Positions 1 to 7,800 of a DNA stretch of 20,972 bases are shown here, piece after piece. Each line of letters opens with the position of its first letter. Within the stretch, counting starts at the first letter, position 1. Position numbers and translations under genes: made by a program. Under the pieces are notes generated by a model that made no database searches, was not told the origin of the DNA, and saw only the letters and a program-made list of their open reading frames with translations. Origin of the DNA: GCA-2688105 sp964499445 (lineage in GTDB: Bacteria > Chloroflexota > Dehalococcoidia > Dehalococcoidales > GCA-2688105); assembly GCA_964499445.1 (NCBI GenBank), contig CAZCLE010000017.1, forward strand, positions 1 through 20,972. The letters run 5' to 3'.

Positions 1-67
1 CGTAGCTCAGGGGTAGAGCAGCGGTTTCGTAAACCGCCGGTCGTCGGTTCGAATCCGACCGCTGGCT
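1..67 (+). tRNA. tRNA-Thr (anticodon CGU), 5' end cut by window edge
   Basis: The cloverleaf reads directly. The D arm is near 5-20, the anticodon stem gcggt/accgc is at 21-25 and 33-37, and its 7-nt loop carries CGT at 28-30, which decodes ACG (Thr). The T stem gtcgg/ccgac is at 43-47 and 55-59 around a normal TTCGAAT loop. The 3' acceptor strand cgctggc is at 60-66 with discriminator T67. Only the last two bases of the 5' acceptor strand lie inside the window, so about five bases are missing to the left. No CCA is encoded after position 67. A symporter gene fragment on the opposite strand runs into its 3' end, a common arrangement where an integration or deletion has used a tRNA gene. Confidence 0.93.
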
Positions 68-471
68 GTATCTGAGTCGGGATCGGCTGCTAACATTTTC
101 TGCCAGCTCCGGTTGTAACACTTCGTCCAGCCGCTAACGACAAGGTAGTAGCTCATGATGGCGATTGTCATCACAACCAAAAACCATCCCGCCCACGGTC
201 CCCACTGCGGGTTAATCTGTCGGAACAGTCCCACCGGACCTCGCTGGGTGAGCTTGCCGGCACTGGACTCAAGAACATATAGCGGGATACCTATAGCCAA
301 TATGCAGATTGCATACGCTAGGACAAACGTGCCGCCGCCATTCTCTCCTGCCATATACGGAAACCGCCAGAGGTTCCCAAGGCCAACGACTCCAGCGACT
401 GAGGCCAGTATGTAGGTACGCTGCGAAGTCCAGACCGGGCGAGGGGCTGAGCCGGCAGCAACCTGGCTCAT
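7..471 (-). pseudogene. Neurotransmitter:sodium symporter (SNF/NSS family), N-terminal fragment
   Basis: About 116 residues match the start of NSS-family sodium-coupled amino-acid transporters: the TM1 signature GVVGLGNLWRFPY followed by NGGG, then TM2 and TM3 ending near YYLVVSGW. A full protein has roughly 450-500 residues and about 12 TM segments. Here the similarity stops near position 124. The frame then reads unrelated residues into the antisense of tRNA-Thr and stops at 7-9, so nine or so TM segments are absent. The first ATG (469-471) has no well-spaced ribosome site. A perfect AGGAGG lies at 506-511, 7 nt upstream of an in-frame ATC codon (496-498), which suggests that the original start codon was lost. 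Non-functional as a transporter. Confidence 0.85.
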
Positions 472-495
472 CTCCGATTTAACTGGCGGCTTCTT

Positions 496-511
496 GATGT
501 TATGACCTCCT
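496..511 (-). promoter_or_regulatory. Orphan ribosome binding site facing an ATC codon
   Basis: On the minus strand AGGAGG (511 to 506) is followed after 7 nt by ATC (498 to 496), in frame with the symporter fragment and nine codons upstream of its first ATG. The site has ideal strength and spacing but no standard start codon. The simplest reading is a mutated start (ATG to ATC) in a gene already truncated at its 3' end. Confidence 0.5.
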
Positions 512-679
512 GTGCATTACTAGTGATAATAACACCATTCAGTAGTCATGAACAGAAATCTGCGTTGAACTTTCGGCGCGGCACTTCAATGGCACAAAAT
601 GGCTGATTGTTGCCTTGTTATCATCAATAAGCTAGGACTAATTTACTACCTCTAAAGGTGACCAATGGGTGATTTCAAA

Positions 680-694
680 ACCGGGCTGCCCGGT
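680..694 (+). other. Perfect short hairpin before the 708 gene
   Basis: ACCGGG and CCCGGT are separated by CTG, giving a 6-bp GC-rich hairpin that ends 13 nt before the GTG start at 708. It lacks a U-run, so it is not a classic terminator. It could mask the weak translation start or be an operator. The rest of the 472-707 gap shows no gene I can support. Confidence 0.4.
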
Positions 695-707
695 GTAGAT
701 TATTGCT

Positions 708-1268
708 GTGAGGACATCTTGGTTCATAGTTATCTTATTTTGTCTGCTTGGTTCTGGTGTAGCCAATGTCATGGGGGATAACCAGCCAGGTAGCCACATC
801 ACGGCTAGTCATCCCCAGCCTGAGACCTCCTATGTTGAGGCAGCCGCTGTGGCTCCTAATGATGGCTATTATAATAGTTACCGCACTGGATATATTGATA
901 GCATTGAGCACGAGCCATTCGTAGTTCAAAAGGAGATTATTGTTGAGAAGCTCGTTGAGAAGCCTATAGAATTGAGAGAGTTTGTTTCCCTTCAAGAACT
1001 CGTGGACTGGCTGGAGCAAAATGAGACCGATACCACTCTCTATTTCACAGTCAAGATGGATTTATCCAATCCACACTCAAAGTATGACTGCGATGACTTT
1101 GCTTACCGCTTACAAAAGAATGCTCTAGTCGAGGGATACCTTATGTCGACGGAGATAATCGTTAAAGAGGGAGAGCAGCACATGATAAATAGCACCTGTA
1201 TAGGTAACGATATCTACTTTATTGAACCACAAACAGATGAAGTCTGGTTTTACTGCTATAGGGATTGA
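708..1268 (+). CDS. Secreted transglutaminase-like (cysteine-protease fold) protein
   Basis: 186 residues from GTG; a stop at 696-698 in the same frame limits the start. Residues 1-20 form a hydrophobic signal peptide or membrane anchor (WFIVILFCLLGSG). A variable linker rich in Glu/Val/Lys follows (about 40-105). The C-terminal half carries C128-D-D-F-A, H158 in a HMINS context and E173 in FIEPQTDE. This Cys...His...acidic order fits transglutaminase-like domains, where these residues form the catalytic triad. Substrate and reaction are unknown; a cell-envelope role is inferred from the export signal. There is no strong ribosome site, but the hairpin at 680-694 is adjacent. Its last 50 codons are duplicated downstream at 1560-1709. 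The signal peptide and motif order are seen; the family is recalled, without a profile search. Confidence 0.65.
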   Translation: MRTSWFIVILFCLLGSGVANVMGDNQPGSHITASHPQPETSYVEAAAVAPNDGYYNSYRTGYIDSIEHEPFVVQKEIIVEKLVEKPIELREFVSLQELVDWLEQNETDTTLYFTVKMDLSNPHSKYDCDDFAYRLQKNALVEGYLMSTEIIVKEGEQHMINSTCIGNDIYFIEPQTDEVWFYCYRD

Positions 1269-1306
1269 GGTTGTGGAGAAGGGGTGTAGATGGAGAGGAA
1301 ACACAG

Positions 1307-1606
1307 ATGAAAAGAGTGTGTTATTTCTGTGCTAAGTATATGGATGAGAAAGACGACAATCGGCAAGAGGGGGTTTTCCATAGTTTGTGTGATGAGTGCG
1401 CACGTCGATTGAGGCTGGAGGAGAAGTTACCAGAGTTATTGTGGGCTATTGCTGCCTTGAGGCAGAAAAATGGCGGACAAGAACTGAGCTCGCTCCAACT
1501 TGAACCTCTGCCAAGCACCAGCCTTTGTGGTTCTCCTTCCCATTTGACATTTACAAAGGAGTGCTCTAGCCGAGGGATACCTTATGTCGACGGAGATAAT
1601 CGTTAA
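1307..1606 (+). CDS. Small zinc-ribbon protein, C-terminus probably abnormal
   Basis: The ATG at 1307 is preferred over the TTG at 1265 because GGAGAGG (1292-1298) lies 8 nt upstream. The product is 99 residues. C5-x2-C8 and C28-x2-C31 form a four-cysteine metal knuckle pair (CYFC and CDEC), followed by a basic/acidic helix rich in Leu, Glu and Arg. The function is not recognisable beyond a likely zinc-binding role. From about 1551 the frame runs, out of phase, through the start of the duplicated transglutaminase-like fragment. The last 18 or so residues are therefore probably not original, and the gene was likely fused or truncated at that junction. It lies 38 bp after the 708-1268 gene and may be co-transcribed with it. 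Confidence 0.5.
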   Translation: MKRVCYFCAKYMDEKDDNRQEGVFHSLCDECARRLRLEEKLPELLWAIAALRQKNGGQELSSLQLEPLPSTSLCGSPSHLTFTKECSSRGIPYVDGDNR

Positions 1607-1709
1607 AGAGGGAGAGCAGCACATGATAAATAGCACCTGCATAGGTAACGATATCTACTTTATTGAACCACAGACAGATGAGGTATGGCTCGGGTCTTAT
1701 AGGGATTAG
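1551..1709 (+). pseudogene. Truncated second copy of the transglutaminase-like gene
   Basis: Positions 1560-1688 repeat 1119-1247 almost base for base (offset 441), in the same reading frame and ending at a stop in the same place (TAG at 1707-1709 against TGA at 1266-1268). Weaker similarity begins at 1551. Five of the codon differences in the shared part are GTC/GCC, TGT/TGC, CAA/CAG, GAA/GAG and GTC/GTA; four of these are silent. The three codons before the shared YRD end differ completely. The copy keeps the His and Glu of the putative triad but lacks the Cys half, the signal peptide and a start, and a TGA stops the frame at 1545. The silent bias suggests that both copies were once under protein-level selection before this one lost its 5' part. 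Confidence 0.8.
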
Positions 1710-2059
1710 TGCGTTCAGATTTTTTAGTTTATCCTCACAGTAACACCTCACACATCAAAAGAAGTTCGAATTCCCCCGGCTCGGGGAGTAATTTGCTTTC
1801 ACCGATTCTGCGCTGCCATGAGCATACAAAAATCGGACGGTTTGTCCCCTTCAGCTTCAACCATGGCGACCAGCAGAAAGGACAGTTAGCATACTTCTGG
1901 GAGAACAGACTCAAAAGAGTAAGGCACGAATCCTAGGGCAGCATCTTCGCAACTCGCTAGTGGTATACAACGTTGTGCTACATTGCATGCATTTTGGGGA
2001 GAAGCAGCTGCCCTTTTTGTTACTAATGACTTGGTCAAGGGCTCAAATTGTAGCTAAAC
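1710..2059. other. Gene-free remnant region
   Basis: No reading frame here has a recognisable protein, ribosome site or family signature. A small perfect hairpin, CCCCG/CGGGG around GCT, lies at 1774-1786 without a T-run. The stretch lies between a truncated duplicate gene and a decayed tRNA and is best read as eroded DNA. Confidence 0.5.
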
Positions 2060-2110
2060 TGGCATCCCTGGAGGGATTCGAACCCACGCCCCGCTACTTA
2101 GAAGGCAGTT
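2060..2110 (-). pseudogene. Decayed tRNA-Arg(UCU)-like gene, 3' half
   Basis: Read on the minus strand, 2108-2094 forms an anticodon arm with loop CTTCTAA, anticodon TCT at 2102-2100, and a stem weakened by a G-U pair and, at its base, an A-C mismatch. A T arm follows with a canonical TTCGAAT loop (stem with one U-U mismatch), then an acceptor-like 3' end reaching GCCA at 2063-2060. Upstream I find no strand able to pair with this acceptor end and no proper D arm. Only the 3' half of a tRNA is therefore left. Such fragments typically mark where an element once integrated into a tRNA 3' end, or a decayed tRNA gene. Confidence 0.55.
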
Positions 2111-2228
2111 GGTCCTTTTCCATCGCTGACAACCATTGCTACCCTATTCTGGGGAAATGATATTCTTGATTGGTATCCAGGATTTTTTAATTCCTCCAGT
2201 AGCGCCGTTTTTCACCCCGGCTTAACTA

Positions 2229-2259
2229 TTGACAAACTGCCTAGTGGGTGTAGTACAAT
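2229..2259 (+). promoter_or_regulatory. Candidate sigma70 promoter for the winged-helix gene
   Basis: TTGACA at 2229-2234 and TACAAT at 2254-2259 are separated by 19 bp, longer than the preferred 17. Predicted transcription begins near 2266, about 28 nt before the ATG at 2294. CCTAG (2240-2244) and CTAGG (2263-2267) lie on either side of the -10 box as short inverted arms, a possible operator for autoregulation. Confidence 0.5.
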
Positions 2260-2293
2260 TTAACTAGGTAATAAGTAGGGGGTGAGGTCAGGG

Positions 2294-2575
2294 ATGAAGA
2301 TAAATCAGCGGCGTTCCAATATTGAGATAATTGCCGATATGCTAAAGGTTGGCGAAAATGGCGCAGGCAAGACCAGGATAATGTATGGTGCCAATTTGAG
2401 CTATAGCCAGATACAGAAGTACCTTGGTTTTCTAGTGAGCGAGGGCTTTATTGACAAGATGGAGGTGGGTAATCCGGCAGTGACCTATAAGGTGACCGAT
2501 AGCGGTTTAAAGTTACTTAATACCATAAACAGCATAGTAGAAATGCTCGGTCTGGATGATGACGACGGATTTTAA
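2294..2575 (+). CDS. Winged helix-turn-helix regulator (archaeal-type HTH_45-like)
   Basis: 93 residues from the ATG at 2294; an in-frame GTG at 2282 is less likely because the purine-rich GGGGGTGAGG (2278-2287) is correctly placed for 2294. The pattern is typical of small single-domain winged-helix proteins: IEIIADML near the start, then K-T-R-I-M-Y and the recognition region NLSYSQIQKYLGFLVSEGFI, then a beta-wing ending YKVTDSGLKLL. A short acidic tail (DDDD) closes it. The role is DNA binding and transcriptional control; the target is unknown. It heads a + strand group with a ribbon-helix-helix protein and a GH3 enzyme, so local regulation is a reasonable inference. Confidence 0.75.
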   Translation: MKINQRRSNIEIIADMLKVGENGAGKTRIMYGANLSYSQIQKYLGFLVSEGFIDKMEVGNPAVTYKVTDSGLKLLNTINSIVEMLGLDDDDGF

Positions 2576-2602
2576 CGGTTTAAGAGTTGTGGTTTAAGGA
2601 TG

Positions 2603-2641
2603 TAACCTGGGGGCAGCGGAGCCTTCAGGTTATTCTGTATT
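2603..2641 (+). terminator. Strong intergenic hairpin with T-rich tail
   Basis: Bases 2603-2614 pair with 2621-2632 in a continuous 12-bp stem (two G-U pairs) around the loop AGCGGA, followed by a T-rich but interrupted tail. It lies between the winged-helix and ribbon-helix-helix genes and could terminate or attenuate transcription. An octamer, GGTTTAAG, is repeated just upstream (near 2577 and 2591). The missing clean U-run leaves room for an RNA-stability element instead. Confidence 0.5.
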
Positions 2642-2671
2642 CTAGATTACCAGTGACGGAAGGGGTATAGC

Positions 2672-2995
2672 GTGGCAGAGAAAAGGATGTTAATAGTTGA
2701 TGCCGACGTAGCCGGAAAAATAGACGAAAATCGTGGCGACATGAGCCGGTCGGAGTTCCTCAACTTTCTTATTGATAGCCAGTTAAAGGGAGAGACGGGG
2801 AATCAAAACTATGTAGACAAGGAAGAATTCTACCAGTTCGCTCAGGGAATGAAGGAGCTGCTACGTAATTTCCTTGAGTTCTTTATCAGCTATGGGCTGG
2901 AACTGGGCAAACAACCGAAAGATAAAACCTTTGCCGAGCTGAGCCAGAAGTTACAAGCTCTGGGTAGTTCCGGTAACAAAGATAAGAAAGCCTAA
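2672..2995 (+). CDS. Ribbon-helix-helix DNA-binding protein (CopG-like)
   Basis: 107 residues from a GTG at 2672 with AAGGGG about 8 nt upstream. Residues 5-40 fit a ribbon-helix-helix fold: a beta strand RMLIVDADVAGKI, then a helix, and a second helix MSRSEFLNFLIDSQL with the RxEFL signature of CopG/MetJ-type proteins. The rest is helical (EFYQFAQGMKELLRNFLEFF) and ends in a lysine-rich tail, probably for dimer contacts or binding a partner. Such proteins are often antitoxins or autoregulators. No toxin gene is adjacent, because the next gene is the GH3 enzyme, 138 bp away. That gap contains a run of nine C and no clear promoter, so read-through from upstream is possible. Confidence 0.65.
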   Translation: MAEKRMLIVDADVAGKIDENRGDMSRSEFLNFLIDSQLKGETGNQNYVDKEEFYQFAQGMKELLRNFLEFFISYGLELGKQPKDKTFAELSQKLQALGSSGNKDKKA

Positions 2996-3133
2996 TTGAG
3001 TCCCTCTTAACCCCCCCCCACCACCAACTCCTTCATATTTGATAGAACTATCTTCTAGAACATAACCACTTCCCAAGCTGACCAACGCCTGCCATAGTAT
3101 TTTCATACCAAGGTTGGTTCTGGGAGGTGGCAA

Positions 3134-4795
3134 ATGCCAAAAGCCGTTGAGCTTTTGCGCCAGGGCAGAGATGAAGAACTATGGCAGATGTGCTGTGGCT
3201 TTATTAGCCTCACCCTGGAGCAATTCATGACTATTCAGAAACGACTACTGTTGGAACAGATAGAATTAATAAACCGGTGTGCGTTAGGCAGGAAGCTGAT
3301 GCGCGGGGCAAAACCAGAGACCGTAGACGAGTTCAGGGAGCAGGTGCCGTTAACTACCTATGACGATTATAGCCCCGAGCTTCTGGAGAAGAGGGAAGAC
3401 ATATTGCCGGCCAAGCCTATTATGTGGGTACACTCCTCAGGTAGGTCTGGTGATTACCCCTGCAAATGGGTGCCGATAACCCCAGCATATTGTCATGAAT
3501 TGAGTGTAATAATGTACGGCATTGGCATGCTCTCTAGTTGTAAGGGGTGGGGTGATACCTCTACCTTTCCTGAGCGTCCCAAGATTGTCTACACAGTAGC
3601 CCCCAGACCCTATATATCAGGTGCCCTAGCCACTATGCTACAGGAACAAACCCCATCAGATTATTTGCCTCCCTTAGATGAAGCCGAAAACTTGCCTTTT
3701 GAGGAAAGAATAAAACTCGGTTTTAAACAAGCTCTATCCCAGGGACTTGATTACTTCTTTGGTTTGTCTCTCGTTTTGGTGGCTGTGGGCAACAAGTTCA
3801 GCCAGTCCTCAGACAAAGTAGATATTCGTCCCTTCCTCTCCCAGCCCAAAGCCCTGTTTCGTTTAACTAAGGGACTGGTCAGGAGCAAATTAGCCAAGCG
3901 CCCCATGCTACCTAAAGACCTATGGCCAGTAAAGGGAATCGTAAGCAGTGGCCTTGATAGCTGGGTTTACAAGGATAAAATAAAGGAACTTTGGGGAAAG
4001 TGTCCTTTGGATGCATATGTTAGCACTGAAGGTAGCATCATCGCTACCCAGACATGGGACTACGATAGTATGACCTTCATCCCCAATCTTAACTTCCTGG
4101 AGTTTATACCGGAAAAGGAACATTTCAAATGGCAGATAGACCACAGCTATCAACCAAAGACTGTTTTACTTGACGAGGTAAAAGCCGGAGAGAATTATGA
4201 GATAGTTACCACCAACTTTCACGGCGGGGCTCTGGTCAGATATAGGGTTGGTGATATGGTCAGGATAACCTCACTGCGAAATGAGAAGCTGGGCATTGAT
4301 ATCCCGCAAATGGTTTTTGAGAGACGAGCTGATGACCTTCTCGATTTCAGTGTCGTCCGGCTGACGGAAAAGGTAATCTGGCAGGCAATAGAGAATACCG
4401 GCATTGCTTACGAGGATTGGACAGCTTTCAAGAAAACCGGGGAGCCGGTGCTACGTCTCTTTATTGAACTTGAAGATGAATACCGAGCCAGCGAGGCAGA
4501 TATAGCCAGAGCAGTGCATGAGCAGATTATGAAATCAGAGAACGATAACTATATGTCGCCGGTTCGTGACGATTTTGCGGATATGATTAATTTCAGGGTG
4601 GAGACCACATTGCTGCCTCGTGGGGCTTTCGCTAATTACACATCTCAAAGACAGGCTGAAGGGGCTGATTTAGCTCATCTGAAACCACCTCATATTAATC
4701 CGTCAGACAAAGTGCTTTCGCTCCTGCTAGCCAAGCCGGAAGCGGTGCCAGAGGTTAAGGTGGCGGCTGAAGTCGAGGCTGCAGCCACTCACTAG
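3134..4795 (+). CDS. GH3 auxin-responsive-promoter family acyl-adenylating enzyme
   Basis: 553 residues, full length for the GH3 family. The ATG at 3134 follows GGGAGG. Three nucleotide-binding motifs of the acyl-adenylate superfamily are in order: the P-loop-like SSGRSGD at 101-107, YVSTEG at 295-300, and RYRVGD at 369-374. Plant GH3 enzymes join carboxylic acids (auxin, jasmonate) to amino acids through an acyl-AMP; the substrate of bacterial members such as this is generally unknown. A lysine-led C-terminal subdomain follows, then a low-complexity Ala/Val/Glu tail (about 530-553). Expected location is cytoplasmic. It is preceded by two small DNA-binding proteins and followed, after 42 bp of 14-bp direct repeats, by the promoter of a c-di-GMP sensor. 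Co-regulation with the sensor is possible but not shown. Confidence 0.88.
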   Translation: MPKAVELLRQGRDEELWQMCCGFISLTLEQFMTIQKRLLLEQIELINRCALGRKLMRGAKPETVDEFREQVPLTTYDDYSPELLEKREDILPAKPIMWVHSSGRSGDYPCKWVPITPAYCHELSVIMYGIGMLSSCKGWGDTSTFPERPKIVYTVAPRPYISGALATMLQEQTPSDYLPPLDEAENLPFEERIKLGFKQALSQGLDYFFGLSLVLVAVGNKFSQSSDKVDIRPFLSQPKALFRLTKGLVRSKLAKRPMLPKDLWPVKGIVSSGLDSWVYKDKIKELWGKCPLDAYVSTEGSIIATQTWDYDSMTFIPNLNFLEFIPEKEHFKWQIDHSYQPKTVLLDEVKAGENYEIVTTNFHGGALVRYRVGDMVRITSLRNEKLGIDIPQMVFERRADDLLDFSVVRLTEKVIWQAIENTGIAYEDWTAFKKTGEPVLRLFIELEDEYRASEADIARAVHEQIMKSENDNYMSPVRDDFADMINFRVETTLLPRGAFANYTSQRQAEGADLAHLKPPHINPSDKVLSLLLAKPEAVPEVKVAAEVEAAATH

Positions 4796-4832
4796 TACTT
4801 TAGTCCTCCTACTTTAGTCAACTTACTTTAGT
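4796..4832 (+). repeat. Three TACTTTAGT direct repeats, 14-bp period
   Basis: TACTTTAGT occurs at 4796, 4810 and 4824, exactly 14 bp apart, in the gap between the GH3 stop and the -35 box of the sensor promoter. The bases between repeats vary (CCTCC, CAACT), so only the 9-mer is conserved. Iterated identical sites just upstream of a -35 box suggest binding of an activator or repressor array. Confidence 0.8.
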
Positions 4833-4837
4833 TTTGC

Positions 4838-4866
4838 TTGACAGCTTTCATGTTTGGGGTGATAAT
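4838..4866 (+). promoter_or_regulatory. Near-consensus sigma70 promoter giving a leaderless mRNA
   Basis: TTGACA (4838-4843, perfect -35) is followed by exactly 17 bp and then GATAAT (4861-4866, 5 of 6 to consensus). Initiation about 7 nt downstream falls at 4873, only 4 nt before the ATG at 4877. That would make the TTG at 4838 and the ATG at 4850 untranscribed from this promoter, so it decides the start of the sensor gene. Confidence 0.7.
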
Positions 4867-4876
4867 TGCCTCATAT

Positions 4877-7800
4877 ATGAATATTTATGCTTTATTTCCT
4901 TTAATTGCCACCATTGCTTATATCCCGCTACTGGTCACTACCATTAGCAGTCGTCCATGGCAGAGGAAGCATAAACTCTTCACCCTATTTCTAATCGCTG
5001 CCATGGCGTGGAGCCTCACTGATGTCTTTTTACGCAGCAATTTCTTCCCGCAACTTAATTTCTTCTTGCTTCAAGTCATTCTCATTACACTCACCTGGAT
5101 GGCAGTGCAATTCCACTGCTTTACCTCTTCTTTCTTTGCCCCGGGCGAGGGGCGCTGGTTACCCTTTGCCTATGGTTCACTGGCGGCAATTATCGCTCTG
5201 GTGCTACTGGGTTTTATGCCCGAAGGGGTTACTGCCAGCGGTGACAAGCTTTATCTCAATTACGGAAGGGGAGTCATCTTTTTAGCCATTCCCCTCCTCA
5301 CTTTGGTCGCTAGGAACGTGTATGTTTTCTGGAGAAGGCTGAGGATTTTAGATAACCCAGTACTACATAATCAAATCGTTTCTCTGCTGCTCGGTATCTT
5401 CGTTCTGACTATCTTTGTTTTCGCTGCCATTCTCCCCTGGGGGAGGGAATTTCCCGTAAGTCATTTTGGCAACCTGGTCAATGCCTTCATCCTCAGTTAT
5501 GCTACTATTAGGCACCAGTTGGTGGACATCAGATTTGTTTTGCGGCGAGGGTTGACGTGGATAAGCCTGGGGATTATTGGGGCTAGTAGCTACTGGCTTT
5601 TACTCTTTATCCTTCATAGTATTTTCCACTTTGAGCTTGACCCGACGACTATGTCCGCAGCTACTATAGCCGCCGTTTTAGTCGCTATATTTGTCTATAA
5701 ACTGCGCGGTTTTCTCTTTGTAACCGTGGGCAAAGCTTTTCAGGGACAAAGCTACGATTACCGCCAGAAATTATCTGATTTTGCCAATAAGATACACCAC
5801 GTTTTCAGCCTCGGGGAACAAGGCGGGGAGCTGCTAGCGCGGGTTACCAAAGCCATTGGCTGTAATAAGGCAGGGCTATTGTTTCTTGAGGTCGGCAGCG
5901 AAGATTTTACTGCCCAGCTTGTTGAACCTGACCGGGAAGACAACCCCTTGTCCAGTCTGAGACTGAAAGGGCACAATCCTATTGTGGAGTACCTGAAGCG
6001 AGAACGCAAGCCGTTAACTAGAGAGAATTTAGCTGTTCTGCCTGAATTTAGCAGTCTGTGGGAGCAGGAAAAGGAGGCAATCAAGTCAAGGGAGATAGAG
6101 CTATTTATGCCTTTGATAAGTCGTGGCAGGTTAATAGGTATGCTAGTGCTGGACAAAAAGCAATCCGGTAGATACACGCTTCAAGATTTCAACCTGCTGG
6201 AGGAAGTTACCAACCGGGTAGCGGTAAGTATGGAGAAGGAATACCTTCGGGAGGAACTTAGGGAACGGGAAAAGGAGTTGTCTGTAATCAATCGCTCCAG
6301 CGCCATTATAACCTCCAGTTTGGACATTCAAGGAATATACGATAGCTTCATACAGGAGCTGAAGAAAGTAGTCAATGTTAGCTGGGCGGCCATTATTCTT
6401 ATTGAGGAGAACGAGGGTCGTTTCCTAGCCTTATCCTCTGAGATAGGCTCAGCCTGGCAGGTGGGGGAGCGAGTGCCACTCAAAGGCTCTGCTACCGAAT
6501 GGGTAGCCGCCCATAAAAAGGCTATGATTGAGCCTGACCTATTACAGGAAAACAGGTTTTTCACCGGGAAATACCATGTCGGACAAGGGGTACGCTCAAT
6601 TGCTTACCTGCCGTTAATAGCCAAGGGTGAAGTTATCGGTAGTCTAATCGTAGCTAGTTGTCGTCCGGATGCCTACAGCCAGAGGTATATAAATCTCCTG
6701 GAACAGCTGGCGTCTCAGATTGCTATGCCTATTGAGAATTCTCGCCTCTATGCCAAAGTGGAGCAGCGAGCTCGCTACGATGAGCTTACCGGACTGCTTA
6801 ATCGCCGCTCTTTAGATGAAGTAATTACCAGTGAGATTGGGCGACACTCTCGTTATGGTGGCGTATTCTCGTTAATTATTTTTGACCTTGACTTTTTTAA
6901 GGCCTATAACGACAACTATGGACATTTGACTGGTGATAAACTCCTCAAAAAAATCGGCAGTATTATGAAACAGGCTATAAGAAGTGCCGACCAGACTTTT
7001 CGCTATGGTGGAGACGAATTTGCCATCCTCTTACCCCAGACAACCATTGAGGCTGCCTACCAAGTAGCTGAACGAGTTCGCAAACGAGTTGCCTCAGAAG
7101 GGAAAGCAGGCTATATACCAGTTACCGCAAGTCTTGGCTTGGCTAGTTGGCCGGCTGATGGCATAGAAGCAAATGCGGTTATCGCGGCTGCTGACGCCGC
7201 GCTTTACCATGCCAAACGAAGCGGTGGTAATCGAAGCCACCGTGCCTCAGGAGCTATGCTACTGCCAGAGGATAGCGTAGCTGGTCAGCAGGTTAATAAA
7301 GAGAGTGAAGCCTTGAGCACTATTTATGCTCTGGCAGCGGCGGTAGATGCCAGAGACCACTACACCCGCAGTCACTCAGAAAAAGTGAGTAAGTATACTA
7401 TAGTCATAGCGGAAGCTCTGAATTTGGACCCGCTAGAAATAAATAAGCTGAGCACTTGTGCTTTACTGCATGATATTGGCAAAATTGGCATCAGTGACGA
7501 AACACTCAATAAGCAGACTAAGCTTACTGCAGAAGAATGGAGGGAAATCAAAGTTCATCCTCAGCTGGGGGCAAGTATTGTTGGTCGTGTTCGTCACTTG
7601 GCTCATTGTATACCCGGAATTCTGCACCACCATGAGAGGTATGACGGGAGCGGCTATCCCGAAGGACTGAAGGGTGAGGAGATACCATTAGAAGCCCGCA
7701 TTCTGGCTATAGCTGATGCCTTTGCCGCTATGACTTCTGAACGACCTTTCTCTAAAACCTTATCCTATGAAGAAGCGTTGGAGGAAATAAAGCGAGGTGC

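Noticed and set aside
1709..1936. 75-codon + strand frame
   Set aside because: No ribosome site, no family likeness and a composition like the surrounding eroded DNA.
2997..3030. Run of nine C before the GH3 gene
   Set aside because: A homopolymer in a non-coding gap; phase variation cannot be argued because it lies outside any frame and shows no promoter spacing.
4838..4876. TTG 4838 or ATG 4850 as start of the c-di-GMP sensor
   Set aside because: Both lie inside the -35/-10 region of the near-consensus promoter and have no ribosome site.
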